Below are positions 38,245-49,021 of a DNA stretch of 64,000 nt, in pieces. The DNA is from Seiridium cupressi. Taxonomy: Eukaryota > Ascomycota > Sordariomycetes > Amphisphaeriales > Sporocadaceae. Position numbers and translations under genes: made by a program. The stretch lies in assembly GCA_036674765.1 (NCBI GenBank), contig JARVKI010000091.1, positions 1-64,000 on the forward strand, written 5' to 3'. The notes beneath the pieces are model-generated. The model was given only the letters and a program-made list of their open reading frames with translations, searched no databases and was not told where the DNA came from. How positions within the stretch are numbered: the first letter of the stretch is position 1; the number at the start of each line of letters is the position of its first letter.

Positions 38245-39416
38245 ATGAGGGCGAGACTTGATATTCTCTCGTTTGCTCTGGTGGGACTATTGTCGTTCGC
38301 TCAGGTGGGTGATGGCTCTGAATAGGAGGAAGATAGGCTGGCCACGGAAGCTGATTGATTATAGGCAAACACATACCATTATTATGATGCGCCAGTAAAA
38401 CGTGGTATATTGGGGGATATTCTTGGGAAGCTGAATAGCGATCAGAATGGCAAGAATGGAAACAACAACAACGCAAAGACCATCACCGAGACTGTCCGGC
38501 AGACGATCACAGTTGGTGCTGCTGCTGCGGTGGGACAGAACCAGACTGCGGCTGTAAAGACAAAGACTGTGACCGTAACAGCAGCTGCTGCCGGAGCCCA
38601 GAAGGGTAAGAATGGGACGGCGGCAAATGAAGCAGGGTAGGTCACTACCTCGTCGGCGAGACTGGCATCAAAGGCTGACGTTGCTCGTAGTGTTCAACTG
38701 TCGTTTGTGACGACCACAGTATTTGGGACTGGACAAGCTCCTACAGTTACGATAACCAACTTGGCGTCCACTGTCACACAGCAGGTGACAATGACGATGG
38801 TTCAGATGATAGCGTGCGGCACAACTCAAGGCTTGGCTGTACCAGCGTCTGAGGCGGGAGCCATTGCTTCATCTGCTGCCGCTGCTGCCTCTTCTGCTGC
38901 TGTTACAACATCGTCGGCTCAGAAAGCATCCAAGAGCCAGGCCCTTTCCTCGTCTTCTCTTGCTGTGATTGCTACATCTGCCACCCAGGTCAATTCGGTG
39001 TTCACGTCTGGTGCGGCTCAACTTGCCTCGACTGCAGTTACGGCTTCTGGTCAGGGCGCAGCTCCCGCGGCCCCTGTATCTACCACCAGTTCTTCGGCGG
39101 GTAAGTCAGCCGAGTCGTATTCGTTATGAAAGGTGCTAACGAAAAATCAGCCGCAGCCATCACCACGTCAACACTGGCAACAAGCACAGCCGCAGCACAG
39201 GCGACAGCTGCTCCAGCTGCTGCCTCCTCACTTGCGCTACCTGTGGATGGCAACAATCCAGTTGCGGCGCCCGCTGTCACGGCCTCTTCGATGAATCCTG
39301 CCAACATCCAGGGGACAAACCAAGGCCCCACCATAAACTTGAGCAATATCTCCTTGAACAGCATCATCAACCTGGGAGCGCTGGTTCAACAACCCACAGC
39401 TGGTTCCGTGGTTTAG
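38245..39416 (+). CDS. Secreted Ser/Thr/Ala-rich protein with signal peptide and Kex2-like site
   Basis: Four exons, 38245-38304, 38365-38636, 38691-39100 and 39151-39416, give 335 aa with consistent phases. Residues 1-20 (MRARLDILSFALVGLLSFAQ) form a signal peptide and are exactly exon 1. A dibasic KR at about residues 31-32 (YYDAPVKR, then GILGDILGKL) looks like a Kex2 processing site and implies a short propeptide. The rest is low-complexity: Asn/Gly-rich, then Thr/Val repeats (TVRQTITVGA, TKTVTVTAAA, PTVTITN), then long Ser/Ala stretches. I see a single Cys in the mature part, and no hydrophobic GPI-anchor tail at the C-terminus. No enzyme domain is recognised. A cell-wall or secreted matrix protein is the simplest guess. 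Confidence 0.82.
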
Positions 39417-40301
39417 TGCCTAGTCAATACCCCTTTTCTTCCAATAATCATATTGTTCTTGGGCTGCTGGATGTTTGCCAACTGGTTTTCATGTGTTTTG
39501 AATGTATATCGTTGATCTGGTAACATAGATATATATTTGCCGTCAATGGTTCCGCTTACTCACTTTACTAATGTACCCATGAGGTTGGGACATTGTATAT
39601 AATTCATTCAATTCTGGGAAGCCAAATAAAAGTGCCTTGAAAATTAAAGAGCCACGAAGCGAAATTAACGTGGTTCGCTCTCAACATCTGTATTTGACAA
39701 GATTCGGGTGCCGACTGAGAGCAGTAAATAGGGTTGCACCATCTACTCTCATTCTCATGCCTGGACAAACACGAGTAGCATTATCACTTGTCTAAAAGTA
39801 GTGTGTTCACAATAGTCTTCACTCCAACACTTGCGCCAAAGTTCCCATCGCCCTAGCTCGATCCCGGCGTATTTCAAACTGAAAAGGGAAAAGACAACGA
39901 CGGGATCATGGATAAAAGAATCAGACTGACCACGCCCGTACACAAAACTCAGCCTTGTTGTATAGCCGCATCGCGAGCTTCATCCTAGTCCCAGGTCCGT
40001 TTGGAGGAGCTGAGCTTTACCAAACGCTGGACTGCTTCCTAGCTAAGCAACGCTCGCAGGCGTGGAAGCAGTCGCTGCAGATAACAAATTTAACAGCTGC
40101 TGCACACAAGGACAGGGAGGCACCCGCAGATGTTGCAGTAATTGACTCCACTCAAGGAGCATAAACATGGTTGTCCATGTTATATCTATCCCACGCTCAG
40201 GCGACCATATCGACACCACATACTGGTTATTAGCGTATAAGCAAAGCAAGTTCCTCAATTCCGGGTATCGTGCCAAAAACGCCTATTCCTATGCAGCCAG
40301 T
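39417..40301. other. Convergent intergenic region
   Basis: About 0.9 kb between the 3' ends of the secreted-protein gene and RPP1. I see nothing supportable in it beyond presumed 3' UTRs (AATAAA near 39625). Confidence 0.5.
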
Positions 40302-41261
40302 CTATTCCTTAATCCCTTCGTCTGATGCCGTCTCAGCTGGATTCCCTTCTAGCATGGCAAGCTTTCTCAGCTTCTTTGCCTTTCTCCTACTGATGACAGC
40401 ATCTGCCTGCCCCAGAGCGTCGCCTCCTTTGCGTTTCTGACCCCCTTTGGTCTCCCCCTTATCGGCAGCCTTTTCCTGCTCGACTCCTTCCATCTTATCA
40501 CTACTGGTCGTGTCCTTGTCTGCAAGTTGTACAATTTCTACGACGCCCCTGAAGCCCTTTCTCTTGATCCCCTCGTTGACGACCACACCCCTAGGATTGA
40601 CTCCGAGACCTTCCGTTGCCTTTTCAGTACTCAAACCCCAAACGGCCAGCAAATTGACCACGTCCGCAGGGCCTCGAAGCCCCATAACTCCCCTAGCCTC
40701 ACTACTCACCACAAGGCCCCTCCCCTTGGTTGCGCGCACAAGCTGCATTAAGTTCCCAATGAAGGTTGCGCGACCTCGGGCGTCAGCACTGAGCACCTGC
40801 GAATAGCAGATCTCGAAACGCATGCCGCGATTGACGGCGGCCATGACAGAGGTGGGCTTGAAGTAGAACTCGAGATACTGGGTCAGGTCGAGAGAGATCA
40901 AGTGCGCCTGTTCAATGTTAAGACAGGCGACCTGGAACCCCTTCTCGGTTGTCGGACGGAGGGCGATGATGTCGTAGACGTTGACAAGCCGTGGTACGTG
41001 GTGCGCTATAGAGGAGTCTGCCACAGGGACGGTGCAGCGGGTGAGGAGGGTTGGAAGGCCGTCATCTTCTGGCCTTGGGCCCGCGCCGCCGGAAGGAGGA
41101 AACTTGGGTAGAGGGTTGGTCACTTTGCCGGGAATGGGCAGGCTGAGAGTGTGGTTCAATGCTGCGACATTGTAGCCGAGATGGGCACTGAACTTCAGCG
41201 TGCGTGTCAGTTCGGCGGCACTAGTAGAAGGCGACCAGGCTATATTGAGGTCGTACAGCAT
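40302..41261 (-). CDS. rpp1: RNase P/MRP protein subunit RPP1 (p30 family)
   Basis: Single exon, 319 aa from the ATG at 41261. This start is chosen because p30 proteins begin with MLYDLNIAW or similar. An in-frame ATG at 41363 would add 34 basic residues. The p30 TIM-barrel is recognisable from NVYDIIALRPTTEKGFQVAC, LISLDLTQYLEFY, RGMRFEICYSQVL and LLAVWGL. The C-terminus (about 255-319) is a Lys-rich, probably disordered tail with a basic RRKAKKLRKL run, plausibly nucleolar. The family is part of RNase P (tRNA 5' maturation) and RNase MRP (rRNA processing), binding with Pop5. Its 5' end is divergent to the small zinc-ribbon gene. Confidence 0.93.
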   Translation of the reverse strand: MLYDLNIAWSPSTSAAELTRTLKFSAHLGYNVAALNHTLSLPIPGKVTNPLPKFPPSGGAGPRPEDDGLPTLLTRCTVPVADSSIAHHVPRLVNVYDIIALRPTTEKGFQVACLNIEQAHLISLDLTQYLEFYFKPTSVMAAVNRGMRFEICYSQVLSADARGRATFIGNLMQLVRATKGRGLVVSSEARGVMGLRGPADVVNLLAVWGLSTEKATEGLGVNPRGVVVNEGIKRKGFRGVVEIVQLADKDTTSSDKMEGVEQEKAADKGETKGGQKRKGGDALGQADAVISRRKAKKLRKLAMLEGNPAETASDEGIKE

Positions 41262-41873
41262 TTTGCGCCTCTTTTGCACATGGCGCTTGACGATCGTGAG
41301 TGTGAATGGCAGGGGTGATGGTGGTGGTGTCTCGAGGTATGAGGAAGCGTAAAGTCGCGGCATCCAATGACTGCAGTCTCCAAAAATTTCTTGAGCTGCG
41401 CACGTTTGCAGCGGAATGCGGCAGAGATCGCGGGGTCACTAATGTAATGTCAAGTCCCTACAGTGGGCCGACCTCCCCCGGAACGGCCTGTGCAATGCAA
41501 ACTAAAAGTGTACCTGGGACATACATGCCCCTACAGAGCTCCTGTGGGGGTTTGTTTCTTGGAGAGCTCCGTCATCAGTGGTGGCTGTGTCGCATAGCCA
41601 AGCCAAAGCATCTTCTTGGCCCTCGTTCGAGTCCGTGTCGCATCACCAATACTCATAGCCGTGTACTTTGCGTCCGCTCATTTTCTGCTCTTGAACAGCT
41701 TCTCAACCCGCCTGCACCGACCCGCGTCGCCTGCGACTCCCACACCGACGACAAATCATCGACATATATTCCAGCGCACCCTGCGAGATCGTGCCTACTT
41801 GAAGGAATTCCCTGTCTGGTTGGTTAAAAATATATTCATACCTCTCAGAGACAACTCGCCGCCACCATCAGCA
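41262..41873. promoter_or_regulatory. Divergent promoter region RPP1 / zinc-ribbon gene
   Basis: 612 bp between start codons of two outward-reading genes. Open frames in it (41306-41827) continue into the upstream leader and are not convincing. No specific motif is claimed. Confidence 0.5.
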
Positions 41874-42303
41874 ATGTGTCTCATCTTCACGTGCGGTGAG
41901 CACACCTTCCGCAAGGAAGTTGAGGGCTACGAGGGCGTCGTCTGCCAATGCCACAACTGTGGTAACTGGAGCGGCCGAGTGATCAAGTCCAACCCATGGT
42001 TCACCTTCTGCTTCGTCGTGAGTCTTCCAAGCTGCCTCTGTTCCGTGTCCACCGAGTTAACGCAATTGTGAATAGCCCGTCCTTCCTTTGTCGATCCACG
42101 GGTATCAAGAAGTCAGCTGCCACATCTGCAACTTTGCACAACCCCTTGAGAACAGGCAAGACGTACAGCAGATGAAGGGGGGCGGCGGCCAAAACATACC
42201 GATGCAGCATCAAGGAGGCGGGCAAGGGCCTCCGCAAGGCTGGCAAGGCCAGCAAGGTCAAGGCGGGCAACCTCAAGGACAACAGCCTATGCGATATGGT
42301 TAA
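41874..42303 (+). CDS. Small zinc-ribbon protein (fungal zinc-ribbon type) with Gly/Gln-rich tail
   Basis: Two exons, 41874-42017 and 42076-42303 (intron 42018-42075, GTGAGT..TAG), give 123 aa. Residues 1-80 hold metal-binding pairs: CGEH near residue 7, CQCHNC near 24-29, and CHIC near 66-69 (EVSCHICNFAQPL). The pattern suits one zinc ribbon built from two distant Cys pairs. The middle (SNPWFTFCFVPVLPLSIHGY) is hydrophobic but short. The tail after about residue 85 is Gly/Gln-rich and disordered (GQQGQGGQPQGQQ). Similar small fungal proteins are annotated only as zinc-ribbon proteins, and their function is not known to me. Start chosen because the downstream sequence has clear motifs and the ATG is the first of that frame near the splice-linked ORF. 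Confidence 0.85.
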
Positions 42304-44078
42304 CACTTGCAGTTGTGGCATGACGCCTCGGGAGGCTGGCGAAAGTAATGCGCCATGAGAAACGGTGGCTTAGTGGGCACGGCTACTAATGGATAGTTAA
42401 AGGACAACCGTTGTTCCTTTTCGTGACCATACGATTATGGCGTTCGGCTGTTTATGAGATTCCCCTATACTTAGTTGGCATGGATTTGATAATAATAAGA
42501 TACTTTCAAGCAGTTTCATTATATCCAACCCCCCCTCTACCTTTTTATGCCGACGTCATCGTCATTTATCTACTACTAAAACTATACGCAGATGGCAGTC
42601 CTCAGCAGCCCTGGGAGACTGTACGACCAGGTCCTTGAAATGGCAGAGCCATTCGTTCGTGCTTTCTATACTAACGGGTATCTCGGCGATTTCCTAGGTA
42701 GATCGAGGGAGACTTTGCTAACCAGCTCAGGAAATGGCTCATCGATTGGTCCATCGTTGGGAATCTTTAATATGGCATGATCTTGCAGTGCGTGTTGGCC
42801 CTTTCAATTTAAGTACTTCTTACCGGCTCCATTGTTCGCAGTCCTCAGCACTTCAACTTCCTCCGGGATAAACCGTCTCCTCGGGGTTCTGAGGTATATC
42901 ACATTTACTGAAGAGCGATGACATTTCATACAATGTCTCTGAGAATCTTCAGCATAGAACTCCACTGCCTCATTCTCATCACAACTAGCAGAGCTCAATC
43001 CAGAAATTCTCATGGTCTGTACCAAGAAGTGTGTTCGCCTTTACAGGCTCATAACCCTGCGATACCAAAAATAAGACCGAACATGGGCCATAAATATCGG
43101 TGGTAAGGAAAAAACAGAGGCATGTATGTAGTGCTCCAACAGCACCTCAACGACAAACCAAGAAATTTGCCAGGTACACTTTGTACACTGATTCACGTGT
43201 TACTTTGTGTTGTGATTTCCCACAGCCAACCTTGCCATTATTTGCCCCGGCCTGTAAACCATAATTCGTATCGATATCTACGAGTTTGAACCGTTGATGA
43301 GCTGCAGAAGCTGACCGCATTGTCCAGTATGATTAGTCGGTGCTGAACTTGATTTCCTTCTGGCAGTCCAGGGTGTTCAGGTCATCATTGGCAGACTCTT
43401 CTCATATTTGGTGACCGGAGCCCCAAGCCATACCAAACCGAAGACTTGGAATTCTATATCTCACGTAGTTCCCGCAAAAGAGCACAGGGACTATACAGAG
43501 AAAATAGGACGGGCAATGACCTGCGGCTTGCTGATGCGTTCAGTTGTTCCTATCCGGACATGCGTCCACCCAAGATTCGTGTGTGACTATTTAGTGATAG
43601 GCATTACCGTAGAAGTCCTTTAGTTTATAAATTACATCTACACACGGTTTCGACATCGGTGACAATGTTGTAAAGAAGATGAAATATAGCTGCATATACA
43701 AGAAGCACGAGCCTGTAGGCTCGGAACTATTACCCGAAAACCATGTTTGTTGCTGAAGATCCCAGTATAATGAGTCACGCTGTAAGCGCTATCGACCATG
43801 ATACCACGACTAGCGCCAACAAATACTGCAGGTATGATCCTGATGCTTTCAATTGGTGATCCGGCGTCGGACCGAACCAGGGGCCCCTGATTATCTCTAG
43901 ATCAGATAAGAAGTCTTGGCATAACTTCATCCCGACTTTCCGCATTCCCCGGGGGCCCTGGTAGATGTGTTGGGCGTACTAAAGGTAACGAGTGCCCAGA
44001 CAGCCTGCGGGTTGCCTTGGCGTCCCTCTACGCTTCTGTTCTCATATCGCAGTCCTACATTGGCCATCTTCAGGAACG
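42304..44078. other. Intergenic region upstream of the MFS gene
   Basis: 1.8 kb with no open frame above about 110 codons and no recognised domain or RNA gene. It should contain the 3' UTR of the zinc-ribbon gene and the MFS promoter. Confidence 0.5.
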
Positions 44079-45796
44079 ATGGCTTCCACCCTACAAGACC
44101 GATCAGGCGACGCGATTGTCCCCATTGTTGGGAACGCGGACGTCGAGCTCGCTCCCATCCCACCATCAGCCAAGAACACAAGCCATGATCACTACCTCGT
44201 CTCGTTCCAAATTCCCTTCGATGCTGAGAATCCAAAAGACTGGCCAAACGGTCGCAAATGGGCCGTCACTGACGTCTTGTCTGCAACGGGCTTTAACCGA
44301 ATCATGGTATCGACCATCATGGCCCCTGCGTTGTCTTCAATAGCAAGCGAATTAAACATGAACAGTATCGAGTCTGTGATGAGTCTTTCTATATACGTCC
44401 TTGCGACTGCCTTGGGGCCTCTTCTCATTGGGCCACTCTCTGAGATGTACGGCAGGCAGGTCGTGCTGCATGCATCTAACATTTGGTTCCTGGTCTGGAA
44501 TATTGCTTGTGGGTTTGCCAACACGAAGCAACTCCTCATTGCTGCACGCTTCCTGGCCGGTTTTGGGGCTAGTGCTATATACGCACTTGCTGGCGGTGTG
44601 CTTGGCGATGTCTGGCGTCCAGAGCAGCGTGGCCGCTCGCTGGGGACTTATCTGCTGATTCCACTGTTGGGAGCCGCTGTTGGTGAGTCGTCCTCGTATC
44701 ACTGTAGTCATTGATTCTAAGTCCACTGGCCAGGCCCTATCATTGGCGGCTTCATGGCAGCTCGAACGACCTGGAGATGGATGTTCTGGGCTACATCAAT
44801 CTTCCAAGCCGTTATGGTAGCTGTATCTTTCACCACATTCAAGGAAACGTACGCTCCGTTGATCCTGAAGAAGCGAGCTGACCGTCTGCGCCGCGAGACT
44901 GGTAATCAGCAGTACTATACGTCATTCGAGCGCCTTGACAAGAAAAAATCAGTCGTCTCGATCCTCGGGCGTACACTAACCCGACCGCTTCGGCTGCTGG
45001 CCCTTCATCCCATCATCCAAGTGTGCTCTGCGATATCCGCGTTTTATTACGGGATTCTGTATATTGTGCTCACAAGCTTCGCGACTTTGTGGACTGACAA
45101 ATATCATCAGTCCGTAGAGATAAGTGGTCTTCATTACATTGCCTGCGCACTAGGAGAAGTGGCTGGCTGTCAAGTCGGTGGTCCGCTGATGGATTTCATG
45201 TATCGGCGTATGCTCAAGCATGCTGGCACCGAAGAGCATGTCCCTGAGTTCCGCATTCCCCTCATCCTTCCGGTTGCACTTCTTGGTCCACTCGGCCTCT
45301 TCATATACGGATGGACGGCCGAATATAACGTGCACTGGATTGCTGTGGATATAGGCGTTTTTATCTACATGTTCGGTGGTCAGATCGCTGGTATGCCTTT
45401 GCGTAAGTGCCCTCCCGAGTTATCCTAGTTTTCTGCAGCCTGTCATGCACACGACCCTTGTATCTAGGGAATCGAAGGCTAGTGAAGATCGACTTAGAAT
45501 GCACAGAGAATCATCTGTACGTAGGAGCGATTACTAATGTCGTTTCGTTTGCAGAGGCGTATGTCATGGACGCATATCCAGAACACACCAGCAGTGCGTT
45601 AGCTGCATCACAATTCTTGAGGAGCATGACCGCGTTCTTGTTCCCGTTATTTGCGCCTAGCATGTATAATGTTCTTGGCTACGGATGGGGAAACAGCACC
45701 CTCGCTTTTATTGGTCTAGTATTTGGAATACCTGCACCTTTGACCATGTGGTTCTGGGGTGCAAGGCTGAGGGCTAGAGCAACTTCAAGTCACTGA
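44079..45796 (+). CDS. Major facilitator superfamily transporter, DHA1-like
   Basis: Three exons, 44079-44682, 44734-45402 and 45555-45796, give 504 aa. An N-terminal cytosolic region with DAENPKDWPNGRKW, a signature of fungal DHA1 drug:H+ antiporters, precedes about 12 hydrophobic segments. Motif A is GPLSEMYGRQV near residue 118. After TM6 comes a charged cytosolic loop (KKRADRLRRETGNQQYY). QAYVMDAYPEHTSSALAA in the second half, restored by splicing intron 2, matches the conserved TM10/11 region of this group. Intron 2 (45403-45554) is 152 nt, intron 1 (44683-44733) is 51 nt. The family exports drugs, polyamines or secondary metabolites at the plasma membrane; substrate unknown. There is no biosynthetic cluster beside it. 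Confidence 0.93.
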
Positions 45797-46337
45797 GAAT
45801 TTATCGCCCAGGCATACCCCAAGTATCCAGGATATTTCAGGACGTTAAGACGAAATTCATTGGTTTCTGCAAGCCATAGCTCGCTCCGTTCATCCATCTG
45901 TGGTGGATGGAGTGCGAGGTCTAATAGGGAATTAGTTATTCTTCTAAATTTGTTCTTTTCACTTTTTTTTGAGGGTTTTCAATAAAGTATTTTTTTGATA
46001 AGTTAATCCTTTAAAAGGAAGCTCAAGATTTAGTGGTTCATATCATGTGCGCTTTTCGACAACACAATGGCATTTATATCACTGTAGAAGGCATTTATTT
46101 AATGCAATATGGCAAATGTAGTAGGTGCACGGGAGCATGAGCACGAAAGCTTCGGGCCGCGAAGAGTTTGTGGTAATCCATAGTTTTTAAACCTACACTT
46201 TCATAGACATGAATAAACCAGAAGCCCCAGGTATCAGACGCCATCGCCATGCTAGACAAAGTAAAACTGGTGTGCAATGGCCCGAAGGTCATTGATAACA
46301 TTGATAGCCGTCACTTCGACAACAAGTCAAAGGGCGA
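45797..46337. other. Convergent intergenic region MFS / SprT-like
   Basis: 0.5 kb with T-rich stretches near 45950-46010 and AATAAA near 45981. These are consistent with 3' UTRs of the two convergent genes. Nothing else is seen. Confidence 0.5.
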
Positions 46338-47807
46338 CTATGGTGGACCAAAACTATCTCTATAGCTTCCTTGGTCCAGTGAACGTAAATTAGGCCAATG
46401 ACCTAATGGGGATGCGATCGGGGGGACGGCATTCACATCTTCTGAGCATTGCATCCCACAGTTGCGGAAGATGTCGCCCTCAAACGAATCGTGGCTATGG
46501 GCTAGACGGAAATCGTCAAGGTCTGCTTCCATGTTGCTGAGGAAGAGCGTGTCCGGCCCGGCCCATTCATCTATCAGCCTTGCAATTCGGTGAAAGCCTT
46601 TTGTGTGCCCGCCGAAACGTTTTGCCTTGAACCCACAGCGGATAAAGAGGTAGCTATGGATCAACTCGTGGATGAAGGTGGATATGAGAAGCCGTCTATT
46701 GTACCGCTTGTCCTTGAGATAGCGATGAGATAAGATGATCAACGTCTCATATCCTCCGTCCTTGGCCGCTCGTAAGGCCGTGGTGCCGATGATCTGTGTG
46801 TGATATCGTTCGTTGGATCCATCAGACCAGTCCCACTTGACACGGTTCCTCAGGCAGCCAAAGAAAAATATCTCGTTGGTAGCACGAAATATGTTATTCA
46901 GCGCTGCGTCGTCGATTTCAAACTCCCTCCCAGGTGACGACCGTGGGGAAATGAGGCTCTTGAGTATCCTCTCAGCCTTGGAATCGCGCCCCCATTTGTG
47001 GTGCTGAGCGAAGTATCTCTCCACACGGTTGGCTGCCTGCTCATCCTTCTTCATATCGGAATAGCCGGACCTTTCCTCGCTGTCCTCATCCTCCGGCGCA
47101 ATTGGTAAGCCCGATGACGTTCTTTCCACCAGGGGTGGACGAGGGTCTGGTCGCAAAAAGCGGTGTGGTTGGATCTCATTATCTGACATGCGTTCAGACG
47201 TGGCGGGTGAGGGCACCCTTGATAGCGAGCTCAAGACATCGTGGTTGTAGAAGGGCACCGGGCTTGGTACGCCAGCTTCTCTGAGTATGAAGAAGGCCGG
47301 CTCACGTGCTGTCTCGGGCGCGACGCCTACGTATCGGGGCCGCTTGAACTGAGGGGTTGCGCCATCGTCATCGGCGACCTCAACGTACTCAAAGTTGACG
47401 TACGGCCTCTTTCCCCCGTCGGGATACCTTCGACTGGTGTACCTGTCTTCTGGATAAGATGAAGATGCACTCGAAGAGCGAGACATAGGCGACCCTTCGC
47501 CGTTCCATTCTCCGCCGAACATGATCGGCGCCAGTTGAGGCAGTGTGTCTGCATAAAGAGGAAACAAAAAGTCGATAGAAGAACAAGATCAAGAGAACAA
47601 TGCAAAGGTACAAGTCGCAGACGTCAACATGTTGAAGGCGGGGTGTTGAGAGGGCCGGAACAAGGAAATGATGCGGTCAATTGTCTCGAGATGCGCCCGT
47701 AGTTGAGCACGGGGAGACCCTGCATTGGAAGTCGAGCTGTCTCGTCCCAACGGCGTCCCAAAGGACAAATCGGACGCGGAAACTAGTCTAGCCTCACTTC
47801 GGGGCAT
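46338..47807 (-). CDS. SprT-like zinc metalloprotease
   Basis: Two exons on the minus strand, 47807-47612 and 47548-46338 (intron 47549-47611, GTACCT..CAG, 63 nt), give 468 aa. The start is the first ATG after an in-frame TGA. Residues 1-250 are mostly Ser/Asp/Glu/Arg-rich and disordered. The SprT-like domain (about 265-420) contains GCLRNRVKWDWSD, the zinc and catalytic HELIH at His359-Glu360-His363, and GGHTKGFHRI, where the third zinc ligand is expected. SprT-like proteins (Spartan, Wss1, GCNA) include DNA-protein crosslink proteases. Here I see no PCNA-binding box or zinc finger after the domain, so assignment to Spartan itself is not supported. It is divergent from nothing; the upstream neighbour (F-box gene) is on the same strand. 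Confidence 0.85.
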
Positions 47808-49021
47808 CGATGGCAATCACTGAAGAGTGGATGTTTCTGAAAGTTTATTCGTGAGGGAGATGCACTGGCGAAACCCACAGCAAGACGCATGATCTTCGTT
47901 CCTAGCTGCTGCCAGGCTGCTCCGCGGCGGGCGCAGCTTCTGCCGAGATGGCAAATGGCGTCTCGGTGGCCCAAGGTTCATTGGTGTAGCACCGGAGTGG
48001 AGAAGCAAGAGCTCGAAGGACTGCCTTGGCTATGGACGACATTGGCGACGGAGCGGTGAAAAGCGAGAGCTGCCATCCGCGGCTTCCAAGGCTGGCTTTG
48101 GCGATCAGTAAACTGACCCATCTCGCTGCATGCTGCAGTTCCCCCTAGCGTGCGCGACCACGGCCGACGCATAAAAAGGTGTGTGTTGGACAGCACATGC
48201 GTTGCCGCTGTGCGGATTGGTTTCGTCTCATCCCTTCATAAAATGAGACGTCCGAGCTGCAGGTGCCAGCAGAACGATCTGCAGCAGAGACACAGCAACC
48301 TGGGTGCGAGGGAGGGGAAAAAGCTGCTCCTCCGAAAAGAGGCGAAAAACATTGGATGGGGCCGAGCTATTGGAACGCAGCCGATGTGATCCCATAGGCG
48401 TTCCCAGGCGTGGGTTCCGCCGATTCTAGGATCGTCCCTGGAGGTGATTGGGTAGATACCTGCCAGTACAACATGTCTGTGTCTAATTGGCTGCCTTAGA
48501 TTACCTTTCCGTCAAGCTCCAGATTCTCAAGGCTGTCAAGTTTCCCGCTGGCGTTGACGATGCTAATATAGATATTATGATGCTGTTGTGCATGGCATCT
48601 GCAAGACCTGTACTGGAGCCCATAACAGTGCTCCAGGTCCTTCGGGACCAAATACGTGTTCCGCTACGGCCAAGCCTGGGTCCAGAGTGTTTATGCAGGA
48701 CGAATTATGAGTCAAAAGGGCGCCAGACCGATTGGTTCAGTGAATGTCTTGGAACGTCAGTTGATGGTCTCGTGGAGTGTGCCGGTTTTACACGCAACAC
48801 AGATGTCCATGGTGACAGAGCGTGTTCTTCAACCCTCACAGGAAAGCCATGGCGACGGAGCGTCTTTTTCGTCGTGAGTTCTTCAGATTACAATCGTTAA
48901 TGATTTCTATAACGTGCCTCTCAAGAGGACTCTATTCTCGTAAGCAATGCTGTACAGTATTCGATGTCGATTCTTCCTAAGCCCTTATCACTTCGTATAG
49001 ACTCCCTTAAACCTAGCCAGT
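47808..49021. other. Intergenic region between SprT-like and F-box genes
   Basis: 1.2 kb. It holds the SprT-like promoter and the F-box gene 3' end. A plus-strand open frame of 137 codons (48487-48900) has no recognised domain and lacks a splice-linked partner. It is noted but not called. Confidence 0.45.

Noticed and set aside
41262..41363. In-frame N-terminal extension of RPP1 (34 residues)
   Set aside because: The p30 family starts at MLYDLNI-like sequence; the extension is basic and low-complexity. It stays possible but is not the preferred start.
48487..48900. 137-codon plus-strand open frame between the SprT-like and F-box genes
   Set aside because: No recognised domain, and a second overlapping frame is also open; not enough to call a gene.
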